This document shows positions 33,963-42,812 of a stretch of DNA of 64,000 bases, piece by piece. Origin of the DNA: Coprothermobacteraceae bacterium. Its GTDB lineage: Bacteria > Coprothermobacterota > Coprothermobacteria > Coprothermobacterales > Coprothermobacteraceae. The stretch spans positions 552,503-616,502 of the forward strand of contig JABLWY010000001.1 of NCBI GenBank assembly GCA_013178255.1. The letters are read 5' to 3'. The position numbers and the translations under genes were made by a program. How positions within the stretch are numbered: the first letter of the stretch is position 1; each line of letters starts with the position of its first letter. The notes below the pieces were generated by a model, which was not told where the DNA came from, did not search any database, and saw nothing but the letters and a program-made list of their open reading frames with translations.

Positions 33963-35963
33963 GTGGCCGTATTTTTTGGTGCAGCAGCGTTGCTGCTTTT
34001 GAGTGTGCTAGTTACTTCGCAGTGGGTTATGGGCGTGAAGCTGGAAAGCGACCGAGCTCGCGAGATAAGTGGTTACATAAAAAGGGGTGCTCAGGCTTTT
34101 CTTAGGGCAGAGTACAGGACTATCCTTCCATGGACAGCTGTTCTTTTTCTGATATTGACGTGGTTAATAGGGTACGCGGCAGGTATTGCTTTTGCTTTGG
34201 GAGCCCTTTTCTCCATAGGTGCCGGTTTCATAGGCATGCAGATAGCAACAAGTTCGAACGCTAGAACCACTGAGGCTGCTAGAAAGAGTGCTGGCGCTGC
34301 CTTATTGGTGGCGTTCTCTGCAGGTTCAGTCATGGGTATGACTGTAGTCGCTTTCGGATTAGTGGGATTGGGTTTGGTGGCCTTTGCTTTTGGGGGTTTC
34401 AAGTCAGCAGCATCCATTATGAGCAGCTTTAGCTTGGGCGCATCTTTTGTGGCGCTCTTTGCTAGGGTGGGCGGAGGCATATACACCAAGGCAGCTGACG
34501 TGGGCGCTGACCTCGTGGGAAAGATCGAAGCTAACATACCTGAGGATGACCCTCGCAACCCAGCTGTTATAGCTGACAACGTGGGAGATAACGTAGGTGA
34601 CGTTGCAGGCATGGGTGCAGACCTGTATGAATCTTACGTAGGTTCTATCGTTGCTGCCATACTGCTGGCTGTGGCGGGGAACAGCGAACTCGGGCTGAAT
34701 TTCACGCTGTGGACCGTAGGCGTTGGTGCGTTGGCTGGTTGGCTAGCCATTATACTAGTGAGGTTCCTGTCAGCAGCTAACCGCATGGACCCTGCCAACG
34801 TGTTTAGGACAGGAAGCCTATTTGTAACGGCGACGGCAGTTCTGTTGATCAGCGCAGTAGGATATTTGTTGAAGGCTCCGCTTGGCTTCGTGGTTGCTAC
34901 AGTGGGAGGCATGATAGTTGGTATAGCCGTTGGCTTCATTACTGACTACTACACTATGGGAAAGCCGGTAAAGGAAATAGCTAAAGCTAGTCAGACAGGA
35001 ACTGCTACCAACATCCTTTCTGGTATGGCTACTGCTATGGAGTCCACGTTCCTGCCTGTTCTGTTGGTTGGTTTGGCTACCATAGTGGCGTACTGGAGCG
35101 CGGGGCTTTTTGGCATTGCTTTAGCCGGTGTTGGTATGTTGTCCACTCTGGCGTTTTCGTTGTCGGTAGACGCCTATGGGCCTGTGGCTGACAACGCAGG
35201 AGGCATAGCAGAAATGGCACACTTCCCTCACGAGGTGAGGGGCGTCACCGATACGCTGGACGCCTTAGGCAACACTACTGCTGCTATGGGCAAAGGTTTT
35301 GCTATTGCCTCGGCAGCATTGACGGCTCTCGCGTTGTTCGCTGCCTTCAAGTCTGCTGTTGGACTGACAGTCCTCGACGTGACTGACCCTAAGGTACTGG
35401 CTGGTATGATGGTAGGGGCGTCGGCTCCATTCTTGTTCTCTTCTGTGGTAATCAATGCTGTTTCTCGGACTGCTTTTGCCATGGTGCTAGAGGTGAGAAG
35501 GCAGTTCAAAGAGATTCCTGGGTTGTTGTCTGGACAGGCGGTAGCCGACTACGACGCTTGCATTTCCATATCAACGGTTCATGCGTTGCGCAATATGGTG
35601 GCCCCTGCGCTCTTAGCTTTGATAGTCCCTGTGGTGTCTTACTTTGTACTGGGAACGGCGGGCGTAGGCGGTGTCTTGATAGGCCAAACTGTCTCAGGAT
35701 TCTTATTGGCAGTATTCATGGCGAACGCTGGCGGTGCATGGGATAATGCCAAGAAGCTGATCGAAAGCGGTTTCGCCGGTGGTAAAGGCTCAGAAGCCCA
35801 TAGGGCAGCAGTCATAGGCGACACTGTGGGTGATCCTTTGAAGGATACTGCGGGACCCTCCATAAACATACTGATGAAGCTGAGCACCGTAGTATCTCTT
35901 ATCCTGATCCCCATATTCGTAAGGATGGGTCTTCCCGTACTCATGAATTTACTGGCGAAATAG
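33963..35963 (+). CDS. hppA: Membrane-bound proton/sodium-translocating pyrophosphatase
   Basis: About 666 residues and some 16 membrane helices. Catalytic loops: DVGADLVGKIEANIPEDD and DNVGDNVGDVAGMGADL, DAYGPVADNAGG, and GDTVGDPLKDTAGPS. The GNTTAAMGKG segment has Ala where K-independent enzymes have Lys, so a K+-dependent type is predicted. The glutamate in DLYESYVGS is placed as in Na+-pumping members. GTG 33963 follows GGAGGG at 33951-33956, which decides the start. It uses pyrophosphate energy to build an ion gradient. Confidence 0.94.
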   Translation: MAVFFGAAALLLLSVLVTSQWVMGVKLESDRAREISGYIKRGAQAFLRAEYRTILPWTAVLFLILTWLIGYAAGIAFALGALFSIGAGFIGMQIATSSNARTTEAARKSAGAALLVAFSAGSVMGMTVVAFGLVGLGLVAFAFGGFKSAASIMSSFSLGASFVALFARVGGGIYTKAADVGADLVGKIEANIPEDDPRNPAVIADNVGDNVGDVAGMGADLYESYVGSIVAAILLAVAGNSELGLNFTLWTVGVGALAGWLAIILVRFLSAANRMDPANVFRTGSLFVTATAVLLISAVGYLLKAPLGFVVATVGGMIVGIAVGFITDYYTMGKPVKEIAKASQTGTATNILSGMATAMESTFLPVLLVGLATIVAYWSAGLFGIALAGVGMLSTLAFSLSVDAYGPVADNAGGIAEMAHFPHEVRGVTDTLDALGNTTAAMGKGFAIASAALTALALFAAFKSAVGLTVLDVTDPKVLAGMMVGASAPFLFSSVVINAVSRTAFAMVLEVRRQFKEIPGLLSGQAVADYDACISISTVHALRNMVAPALLALIVPVVSYFVLGTAGVGGVLIGQTVSGFLLAVFMANAGGAWDNAKKLIESGFAGGKGSEAHRAAVIGDTVGDPLKDTAGPSINILMKLSTVVSLILIPIFVRMGLPVLMNLLAK

Positions 35964-35984
35964 TGGTTCAATGAGGCTTGCGTT

Positions 35985-36015
35985 AAGGGGCCCTTAAGGG
36001 CCCCTTATTTGTTTT
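35985..36015 (+). terminator. Rho-independent terminator of hppA
   Basis: Perfect hairpin AAGGGGCCC-TTAA-GGGCCCCTT at 35985-36006 followed by ATTTGTTTT. On the opposite strand no T-run follows, so it is not a good terminator for rnpB. Confidence 0.92.
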
Positions 36016-36359
36016 GAGCAGGCGATAAGCCGAGTTCTGTTCCCACCTTATGTGGGCGGCAGCCATTTCTCTGGGCTCGCTGTTGCCAGCGAGCTCAAGC
36101 GGCCTACCCGCCAGCTCGCCGAGCAGGGTCTTCGCTGGCTGCTTGGCCTTGCTCCGGACGGGGTTTACCGTGCCTGCGCTGTCGCCAGCGCAGCGGTGAG
36201 CTCTTACCTCACCTTTTCACCCTTACCCACCGACGCGGTGGGCGGTCTGTTTTCTGTGGCACTTTCCTTGGGGTCGCCCCCACTGGGGATTACCCAGCGT
36301 CCTGCTCTGTGGAGCTCGGACTTTCCTCAGCCTGATGGCTGCGGCTGCCCCGCCTGCTC
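36016..36359 (-). ncRNA. rnpB: RNase P RNA, bacterial type A
   Basis: 344 nt. On the minus strand it begins GAGCAGGCG and ends CGCCTGCTC, which pair to form helix P1. Conserved blocks are GAGGAAAGTCCGAGCTCC near the 5' end and ACAGAACTCGGCTTAT near the 3' end. Many GC-rich stems lie between. It is the catalytic RNA that matures tRNA 5' ends. Its first 70 nt overlap the 3' end of rsfS in the same orientation. No separate promoter or terminator is obvious. Confidence 0.96.
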
Positions 36360-36685
36360 TTGACATATTCTACCATGTGTTCCCAGTGGGATTCTATGTC
36401 GTAGTATTCCCTTGCTTTTTGAGTGAAGATGTGAACCACAATGTCACCCAAGTCAACCAGTATCCAGTCGCCTGGATCAAACCCTTCGATGCGGTAATAG
36501 ATGCCACGTTGATCTAGGAAGTCCTCTAGGTTTCGCGCTAGAGACTGGCTGTGTATCAGGGAGTTAGCCGTGCAGATCACAAAGTAGTCCGCAACACTTT
36601 GTAGCGAGGAGATGTCGATGACAGAGACGTTTGCTGCTTGTTTGTCTTCTAAGAGCTTCACGATGGACTCCACGTCTTTGTCCAA
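36290..36685 (-). CDS. rsfS: Ribosome silencing factor RsfS
   Basis: About 131 residues. SVADYFVICTANS, GFDPGDWILVDLGDIVVHIFTQKAREYYDIE are hallmark RsfS segments. It binds L14 and blocks subunit joining. The last 22 residues (SRRGSRSHQAEE...) lie beyond the normal family end and are encoded inside rnpB. TTG 36685 is preferred to ATG 36706 because AGGAGG lies 8 nt upstream of it and none precedes the ATG. It starts 1 nt after the nadD stop. Confidence 0.93.
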   Translation of the reverse strand: MDKDVESIVKLLEDKQAANVSVIDISSLQSVADYFVICTANSLIHSQSLARNLEDFLDQRGIYYRIEGFDPGDWILVDLGDIVVHIFTQKAREYYDIESHWEHMVEYVKSRRGSRSHQAEESPSSTEQDAG

Positions 36686-36686
36686 C

Positions 36687-37277
36687 CTATACGCCTCCTT
36701 TCTCATACAATTTGTGTTCCTCTATGTATTTTTCAACCTCGTTTGGAACCAAGTACTTTATGCTCTTGTGCTGGCTTATGCGTGTTCTAATGTACGTGGA
36801 CGATAGGTCAATGGGCGTCGCAGGGGTTATTAGTGCTTCAACACCTGCCCGCTCAACCAATGGTTCCCGCCTAGGGATGACCACGAAGGTAGCGTTGGAA
36901 ATAAGGAGCTGATACTCCTTCCACTGGTGGAGTTTGTTCCACTCATCTCCCCCTATGATGAAACAAGGTTTCTGCCCCAACATCTCCCGAACCCTAGTCA
37001 GGGTCTCATAGGTGTATGTCGGTCTTGGATCAGGCTCTAGCTCTACTATGCGGAATCTTGGTTCAGCAGCAATCGCCAGTCTGAGCATGTTAACCCTGTG
37101 TTCGTAGGGAGCTATGGGTTTACTCTTGTGGGGCGGTACATGGGTGGGTACGAACCACACCTCAGTGAGAAGGGCTTCTTCCAGGGCAATGTAAGCCATG
37201 TGTAGGTGGCCAATGTGAATGGGATCAAATACGCCAGCAAGTAGACCTATCTCAGAGTAGTTCGAAAGGCTTGTCAT
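36687..37277 (-). CDS. nadD: Nicotinate-nucleotide adenylyltransferase NadD
   Basis: About 196 residues with GVFDPIHIGHL (nucleotidyltransferase HxGH motif), VPTHVPPHK, IIGGDEW and SSTYIRTRI (ISSTxxR) motifs. It forms deamido-NAD from NaMN and ATP. ATG 37277 lies within the end of obgE (26-bp overlap); no strong ribosome binding site is seen, so coupling to obgE translation is likely. Confidence 0.95.
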   Translation of the reverse strand: MTSLSNYSEIGLLAGVFDPIHIGHLHMAYIALEEALLTEVWFVPTHVPPHKSKPIAPYEHRVNMLRLAIAAEPRFRIVELEPDPRPTYTYETLTRVREMLGQKPCFIIGGDEWNKLHQWKEYQLLISNATFVVIPRREPLVERAGVEALITPATPIDLSSTYIRTRISQHKSIKYLVPNEVEKYIEEHKLYEKGGV

Positions 37278-38514
37278 GAATGTAAACCGTGTCTCCCTCT
37301 TTGGCTCCACGCTCTCTTAGCAGTTGCTCCAGCTTCATGCGCTCAATCTGTTTGCGTACGTACTTGAGGTTCCACGGATGGCTGACGTCGTATCGAGCAA
37401 TATGCCGAGCCCACCTTCCGTCCACGACCCAATATTCTCCCTCTCTTCTAATTGTAATGTCGTCAGGCACAGGTGGAAGCTCTAAGACGGTCTCCTGTAC
37501 TGTCTCAAACTCGTGAGGCGCAGGCTTTACTAGCTCGAATAGCTCTTGGACAAGGGAGTCAATTCCGTATCCCGTGGCGGCACTTGTAATGAGAACTTTT
37601 GGCTCACCATACAGCTGCGATATTCTGGACTTTACGTCTTGTGCTTCCTCCTCGGTAACCAGGTCTGCCTTGTTAAGCACAATCAGCCTTGGTTTCGTCG
37701 ACAGAGCGGGACTAAAGAGGGTCATTTCTTCTATGACAGTGCTGTACGCTTCTTCGGGGGTTACACCGTCCATGCCCGATATGTCTATGACAACTGCCAA
37801 TGCTTTGGTTCTTTCCACATGCTTTAGGAATGACAAGCCCAGACCCTTTCCCAAGTGCGCTCCTTCAACGATGCCAGGAATGTCAGCTACCACCAACGAA
37901 AGTTCGTTTCGCTTCACGATGCCCAGTACCGGGGTTTTTGTGGTGAAAGGGTAGGGTGCTATTTCTGGCCTCGCGTGGCTGATTCGTGCGATTATGGAGG
38001 ATTTGCCGGCATTCGGCAGGCCTACTAGGCCTACGTGTGCCAAAACTTTCAAATCCAGTCTGATGCTTCTTGTTTCACCGTCCCAACCCATCTCAGCAAA
38101 ACGGGGTGCCCTTCTGGTGGGTGTGGCCATTTTTGCGTTACCCCTACCTCCTTTGCCACCCCGTGCCACAAGAAGCTTCATGTTGGGCCGGTCAAGGTCT
38201 ACAGAGGCGCCAGTTACGAGGTCGCTTACGATAACTCCGACGGGCACCTTGATGACAAGGTCTGCTCCATCCTTACCGTATTGCTTTTGCGACCTCCCCG
38301 GTTCTCCGTCTTCAGCTCTGAATTCTTTTTGGAATTTGAAGTCATATAGTGTGAGCAGCCTGGGATCAGTTACTAAATAAACGTTGCCGCCCCTTCCACC
38401 GTCTCCGCCGTCAGGCCCACCTTTGTCTATGAACTTCTCCCTACGAAAAGAGGCGGCACCATCGCCGCCTTTTCCGCCTTTGACAATTATCTCTGCAGTG
38501 TCTACGAAATCCAT
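37252..38514 (-). CDS. obgE: GTPase ObgE/CgtA
   Basis: 420 residues: glycine-rich Obg fold (1-158, GGKGGDGAASFRREK), GTPase domain with P-loop GLPNAGKSS (about 165-173), DIPG and NKAD, and a C-terminal OCT domain (about 340-420). Acts in large ribosomal subunit maturation and stress signalling. Its start overlaps the rpmA stop by 1 bp. Confidence 0.97.
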   Translation of the reverse strand: MDFVDTAEIIVKGGKGGDGAASFRREKFIDKGGPDGGDGGRGGNVYLVTDPRLLTLYDFKFQKEFRAEDGEPGRSQKQYGKDGADLVIKVPVGVIVSDLVTGASVDLDRPNMKLLVARGGKGGRGNAKMATPTRRAPRFAEMGWDGETRSIRLDLKVLAHVGLVGLPNAGKSSIIARISHARPEIAPYPFTTKTPVLGIVKRNELSLVVADIPGIVEGAHLGKGLGLSFLKHVERTKALAVVIDISGMDGVTPEEAYSTVIEEMTLFSPALSTKPRLIVLNKADLVTEEEAQDVKSRISQLYGEPKVLITSAATGYGIDSLVQELFELVKPAPHEFETVQETVLELPPVPDDITIRREGEYWVVDGRWARHIARYDVSHPWNLKYVRKQIERMKLEQLLRERGAKEGDTVYIHDKPFELL

Positions 38515-38768
38515 TATTCGGCTGGCACTACGTTTACCAGCTTCTTGCCACCTTTTTCTTCGTACTCAACTACGCCCTCAGCGAGAGCAAAGAGTGTAAA
38601 GTCTTTGCCTTGAGCGACGTTCTTACCGGGCCAGAACTTGTTACCCCGCTGGCGCACGATAATGGAACCAGGTTTTACTGGTTGTCCGCCGTATACCTTT
38701 ATTCCAAGATACTGGGGATTAGAATCCCTGCCATTACGAGACGCTCCGCCGCCCTTATGATGTGCCAT
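38514..38768 (-). CDS. rpmA: 50S ribosomal protein L27
   Basis: 84 residues beginning [17 protein letters not shown]. It lacks the short N-terminal extension cleaved by Prp in many Firmicutes, and no prp (ysxB) gene lies between rplU and rpmA. The N-terminal tail reaches the peptidyl transferase centre. Confidence 0.97.
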   Translation of the reverse strand: MAHHKGGGASRNGRDSNPQYLGIKVYGGQPVKPGSIIVRQRGNKFWPGKNVAQGKDFTLFALAEGVVEYEEKGGKKLVNVVPAE

Positions 38769-38774
38769 AGTGCC

Positions 38775-39089
38775 TTATCCCTCCAATGCAGGTATTTTTA
38801 TGTTCTTGATCCTTAAGATGGTGTACTGGATCCTGTGCGACTTCTTTCGATGGTAGTTGATTTTTGCTTTGAACTTCCAGACGTTGATCTTCTTTGTCTT
38901 AATTTGCTTCACAGTTTCCCACTCGACTTCGGCGCCTTCGACAGTTGGGTTTCCTACCACCGTTTGGCCGTTCTTAACCAAAAGGACCTTGATCTCTTCA
39001 GGTTTAACATCGGCCCACCCAGGCACCAACACTATTGACCCTTCCTTTGCCTTATACTGCTTACCTCTGATTTCTAGTAAAGCGTACAC
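38775..39089 (-). CDS. rplU: 50S ribosomal protein L21
   Basis: About 104 residues: VYALLEIRGKQYKAKEGS at the start and KINYHRKKSHRIQYTILRI near the end are L21 signatures. GTG 39089 has AGGAGGG about 7 nt upstream; a longer reading frame continues upstream through tRNA-Ser and is not real. Followed by rpmA after 6 nt. Confidence 0.96.
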   Translation of the reverse strand: MYALLEIRGKQYKAKEGSIVLVPGWADVKPEEIKVLLVKNGQTVVGNPTVEGAEVEWETVKQIKTKKINVWKFKAKINYHRKKSHRIQYTILRIKNIKIPALEG

Positions 39090-39111
39090 ACAAAGCCCTC
39101 CTTTTCTATTT

Positions 39112-39199
39112 TGGCGGAGGGGGTGGGACTCGAACCCACAAGACCCTTCCGGGTCGCCGGATTTCAAGTCCGGTGCCTTACCAATTAGACTACCCCTCC
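39112..39199 (-). tRNA. tRNA-Ser (anticodon TGA)
   Basis: 88 nt on the minus strand: acceptor GGAGGGG pairs with CCCCTCC, anticodon loop CTTGAAA gives TGA (reads TCA and related codons), a long variable arm (GACCCGGAAGGGTC) typical of serine tRNA, T loop GGTTCGAGTCC, and encoded CCA. It lies 22 nt upstream of rplU in the same direction and may be cotranscribed. Confidence 0.96.
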
Positions 39200-39259
39200 G
39201 GTTCATCCAGGTATCCAGCAATACTATATATTACCACACCCAAATGGTAGTTCTTGCCT

Positions 39260-39859
39260 CTACGACTTCCTTTCCCATGGCATAGGCGTCCTATATTCCT
39301 CACCCGCCATTAGTCGGCGAATATTGGAGCGGTGAGCCCACGTCACTAAGATAGCCAGCAAGACCATGCCAGGGTGGAAACCCCAACGCAGCGCCCAAGC
39401 GAACAGCGGTACGGACCAGGTGGCCATCAAAGACCCCAATGACACAAGTTTCGTACTGATGACAATGAAAAGCCACACCGCCGCCATGGCCACACCAAAT
39501 CTCCAATCATAAGCACTGAACACACCAAAGGCAGAAGCCATGCCTTTCCCGCCTCGAAATCTCAAGAACACCGACACGCAGTGGCCTAGTATGGGTGCGA
39601 TGGCAACGGCCCACTGTTGCCAAACCGTTAGGCCACTCAAGTAATGAAAAGCAAGAAAGGAGGGGATGAAGCCTTTTGCGAAGTCAAGCGCGAGGGTTTG
39701 GAGCCCCAAAGCTATACCCAAGGCTCTGTACACGTTGGTGGCTCCCACATTGCCTGACCCGACGGTTCTAATGTCGATGCCTTCAGCCTTGGCGAGTATG
39801 TATCCAAAAGGTATAGAACCGATCAAGTAAGCTGCGACGATGTACAACAGCCAATTCAA
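39260..39859 (-). CDS. plsY: Glycerol-3-phosphate acyltransferase PlsY
   Basis: About 199 residues and five or more membrane helices. Conserved motifs: YLIGSIPFGYI, GSGNVGATNV and HCVSVFLRFRGGKGMAS. It acylates glycerol-3-phosphate using acyl-phosphate made by PlsX. TTG 39859 follows GGAGG by 8 nt and is preferred to GTG 39868, which lies directly on the ribosome binding site. A TATAAT lies upstream on the minus strand near 39900. Confidence 0.95.
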   Translation of the reverse strand: MNWLLYIVAAYLIGSIPFGYILAKAEGIDIRTVGSGNVGATNVYRALGIALGLQTLALDFAKGFIPSFLAFHYLSGLTVWQQWAVAIAPILGHCVSVFLRFRGGKGMASAFGVFSAYDWRFGVAMAAVWLFIVISTKLVSLGSLMATWSVPLFAWALRWGFHPGMVLLAILVTWAHRSNIRRLMAGEEYRTPMPWERKS

Positions 39860-39978
39860 CCTATACACCTCCGTTTAACCTGCCGTTTGATAGATAACAT
39901 TATATTTGCTGTTCGCCATCCGTTCATGGGAAAATGAATGCGAGCTACAGTGGGAGAGCCGAAAGGATAGGTGATATC

Positions 39979-41316
39979 ATGAAGAAGCTTAGATTAATCA
40001 GCATTTTGTTGGTGTTCATCGTACTTCTTGGTGCAGTCCCTGCCTTCAGCTATTCTCAGCGTGTCTTGGAGCTTTATCCGAACAGAAAAGCAGCAGTACT
40101 TGATGGCAAGACCTACATACTGACGGCTACACCTGTGATATTTAATGATAGGTTGTATGTCCCAGTCAGAGACATTGGCAACCTCATGGGGGCTGAGGTT
40201 TACTGGGATTCCGTACAAAAGAAGGCCGTATTCAGATACCCCGACTTAAACTCGCTGGTTTCTGAAAACCAAACACTGCGGAGTGAGCTTACAGAGGCTC
40301 TCGGAAAGCTGCAACAGCAAGAGGATCCCCAAATCAGGGTCTTATTGGATACCATCAAGCTTGTTCGAGACCAGTACTTGTTCCCAGAAAAGACCGCTGG
40401 GGTCGTGTATGGTGCTGCCAAAGGGGCTGTGCAAAGCCTTCAGGATCCATACTCAGACTTTTACGACCCACAAGAGGCTGAGCAGCTTATGCGCGCCATA
40501 CAAGGTAGTTACGTGGGCATAGGAGTCTACCTGCAGGATTCGTCCAGCGGAGTGGTGGTGGTGAAAGTGGTTCCTGGTTCACCTGCGGAACAGGCGGGCA
40601 TTAAAGCTGGCGACATCATCACGAAAGTAGATGGCACCAGCGTGATCGGATGGTCAGTGGACCAGGTCTCTGCGCTAATAAAAGGCGAGGAAGGGACTTT
40701 AGTGTCCGTTACAGTGAACAGGGCTGGCACGGAGATCAGTTTTTCTATGTATCGGAAGAAGATTTCGGTGCCAACAGTTTCTTTGGTAGTAAACACCAGC
40801 ACTGTGGTGGTTATCCAGTTAGACCAATTTGGCGAGAACACCGCGCAAGAATTCAAAACAGCCCTAGCATCTGTTAAGGCCCCAAAGTTGGTAATCGATC
40901 TTCGTGGTAACCCAGGTGGTTTGGTTACAAGCCTTTTGGAGGTCGCCGGCGCCCTACAAGGGCCTAAGCCTGTGTTCGTTTACAGGGATAATCAGCAAAC
41001 GTCGGTGGTCAACGCAACGGGCAAGCAGGTTTACTATGGGCGCGTATTTGTATTGGTGGACAAGTACAGTGCTAGCGCGGCCGAAATGCTCGCTGGGGCT
41101 CTCAAAGATAATCGCGTGGCCACTGTAGTTGGTGAAAGAACCTTTGGTAAAGGGGTTGGGCAAAGCCTCTTTGAACTAGAGGATGGGTCAGTCCTATACC
41201 TAACCACCTTCGAGTTCAGGACTCCAAAGGGCAATGTCATCGACCGCTTTGGCATAGAACCAGACATTAGCATTAACCCTTCGACCGCCCTAGATTACGT
41301 TTTGTCCCTGCCATGA
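39979..41316 (+). CDS. ctpA: C-terminal processing peptidase (S41) with copper-amine-oxidase-like N-domain
   Basis: About 445 residues: signal peptide (MKKLRLISILLVFIVLLGAV), a stalk domain (about 30-85, LYVPVRDIGNLMGAEV) of the copper amine oxidase N-terminal type, a coiled linker, a PDZ domain (about 175-250, GSPAEQAGIKAGDIITKVDG), and an S41 protease domain with DLRGNPGG, catalytic Ser in YSASAAEM and Lys in TFGKGVGQ. Exported. ATG 39979 has AGGTGAT upstream. Confidence 0.93.
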   Translation: MKKLRLISILLVFIVLLGAVPAFSYSQRVLELYPNRKAAVLDGKTYILTATPVIFNDRLYVPVRDIGNLMGAEVYWDSVQKKAVFRYPDLNSLVSENQTLRSELTEALGKLQQQEDPQIRVLLDTIKLVRDQYLFPEKTAGVVYGAAKGAVQSLQDPYSDFYDPQEAEQLMRAIQGSYVGIGVYLQDSSSGVVVVKVVPGSPAEQAGIKAGDIITKVDGTSVIGWSVDQVSALIKGEEGTLVSVTVNRAGTEISFSMYRKKISVPTVSLVVNTSTVVVIQLDQFGENTAQEFKTALASVKAPKLVIDLRGNPGGLVTSLLEVAGALQGPKPVFVYRDNQQTSVVNATGKQVYYGRVFVLVDKYSASAAEMLAGALKDNRVATVVGERTFGKGVGQSLFELEDGSVLYLTTFEFRTPKGNVIDRFGIEPDISINPSTALDYVLSLP

Positions 41317-41320
41317 GCGT

Positions 41321-41326
41321 TATAAT
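41321..41326 (+). promoter_or_regulatory. -10 box upstream of amino-acid transporter operon
   Basis: TATAAT just after the ctpA stop, with TSS near 41333 and a 28-nt leader to the binding-protein ATG. No consensus -35 at normal spacing. Confidence 0.5.
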
Positions 41327-41361
41327 GTAGTCATTAAGCTCATTCCCTTGGGGGTGTTGTA

Positions 41362-42114
41362 ATGAAGAAGATTCTAGCGGTGTTGTTGGTGGTGGGCCTG
41401 TTAGTGGCAGGATGTACAGCAAAGAAGACGGTGCAAACGCTTACTGTGGGTACTTCTGCAGACTTTCCACCTTTTGAGTTTGTGGACGAACAAGGAAAGA
41501 TTACTGGTTTTGACGTAGAGCTAATGAATGCTGTAGCGGAGAAAATGGGTTACGAGGTCAAATGGGAAAATGCAGACTTTGCAGGCTTGATCGCATCGCT
41601 GCAAACAGGCAAGTACGACGCCGTGATCTCAGGGATGACGATAACTGACGAGAGGAAGAAGGAAGTGGATTTCTCTGATCCGTACTTCAGGTCCGATCAG
41701 TCGGTAGCAGTGCAAGCAGGAAACACCAGCATAACGAAACAGGAAGACTTGGTGGACAAGCAAGTGGGCGTACAACTTGGCACCACAGGTGAGTTACTGG
41801 CTCGGGAAATCGTTACCAAGGGCAAGGTATACACTTACGACAATCCTGACCAGGCTTTCCTTGATCTGAACACGGGTCGCATCGATGCAGTGATAAACGA
41901 CCTACCTGTCACTGGTTATTTCCTAGTCCAGAATCCTGACCTTGCTCTCAAGATAGCTTTTGTCATCAATACTGACGAATACTACGGCATTGCTGTCCAA
42001 AAAGGGAATACTGAATTGCTCAACAAAATTAACAAGGCTATCAAAGAACTGAGGGACGAGGGCAAATACGCCGAGATCTACAAGAAGTGGTTCAGTGTAG
42101 AACCTACTTGGTAA
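41362..42114 (+). CDS. Polar amino-acid ABC transporter substrate-binding lipoprotein
   Basis: 250 residues with a lipoprotein signal peptide (lipobox LVAGC, Cys at about 18) and the family 3 solute-binding pattern: VGTSADFPPFEFVDEQGKITGFDVEL, MTITDERKKEVDFSDPYF. Binds a polar amino acid such as glutamine or arginine; specificity is not readable. It heads a binding protein-permease-ATPase operon. Confidence 0.94.
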   Translation: MKKILAVLLVVGLLVAGCTAKKTVQTLTVGTSADFPPFEFVDEQGKITGFDVELMNAVAEKMGYEVKWENADFAGLIASLQTGKYDAVISGMTITDERKKEVDFSDPYFRSDQSVAVQAGNTSITKQEDLVDKQVGVQLGTTGELLAREIVTKGKVYTYDNPDQAFLDLNTGRIDAVINDLPVTGYFLVQNPDLALKIAFVINTDEYYGIAVQKGNTELLNKINKAIKELRDEGKYAEIYKKWFSVEPTW

Positions 42115-42161
42115 CTAGCAGCCAAGAACCATAAGTAACAAAGAAAGTTTGAGGTGAGGTC

Positions 42162-42812
42162 ATGTCTTTTAGACTCGAACTTCTTGTAAAGATTTTCCCC
42201 TTGCTTTGGTCGGGGTTCTTGATGACATTGCAGCTCACTTTCCTATCCCTGGCCATAGGGTTGGTAGCCGGCCTATTCCTTGCCCTGATGAAGATTTCGA
42301 AGAGCAAGATTCTGAAGGCCATAGCAGTTGTCTACATTGAATTTATCAGAGGTACGCCTGCTTTGATGCAGATACTAGCGGTTTACTTTGGCCTGCCAGC
42401 CTTGGGCGTAAACTTGGACAGGTTCACCGCAGCGGTGGTGGCCTTGGGCATTAACAGTGCTGCCTATTCCGCTGAGATATTCCGGGCGGGTATTGAATCC
42501 ATCGACAAAGGCCAAATGGAAGCAGCTAGGTCTATTGGCATGACCTATTCCATGGCTATGCGCCTTGTGGTTCTTCCGCAGGCATTCAGAGTCGTAATAC
42601 CACCATTGGTGAACGAGTTTGTAGCGTTGCTTAAGGACACATCACTGGTGTCAGTCATAGGTGTGGCCGACCTTATGCTGAGGACGAGAAATATGATTTC
42701 GTATACGGCCAACGTTTTTACGCCTTTGATAGGCGCTTCCATACTGTATTTGATGGCTACGATTCCTGGGTCGCAATTGTCGAACTACCTTGAGAGGAGG
42801 TTCAAATTCTGA
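42162..42812 (+). CDS. Polar amino-acid ABC transporter permease
   Basis: 216 residues, about five membrane helices, HisM/GlnP family. [11 protein letters not shown] near the N-terminal third and the EAA loop ([19 protein letters not shown]) that contacts the ATPase are visible. One permease gene suggests a homodimeric pore. The stop overlaps the ATPase ATG by 1 bp. Confidence 0.95.
   Translation: MSFRLELLVKIFPLLWSGFLMTLQLTFLSLAIGLVAGLFLALMKISKSKILKAIAVVYIEFIRGTPALMQILAVYFGLPALGVNLDRFTAAVVALGINSAAYSAEIFRAGIESIDKGQMEAARSIGMTYSMAMRLVVLPQAFRVVIPPLVNEFVALLKDTSLVSVIGVADLMLRTRNMISYTANVFTPLIGASILYLMATIPGSQLSNYLERRFKF

Noticed and set aside
36052-36363. Plus-strand open frame of 103 codons
   Set aside because: It is antisense to RNase P RNA and contains no protein-like pattern; the RNA gene explains the region.
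38775-39221. 148-residue form of L21
   Set aside because: Its extra N-terminus is translated from tRNA-Ser sequence; the GTG at 39089 with AGGAGG is the proper start.
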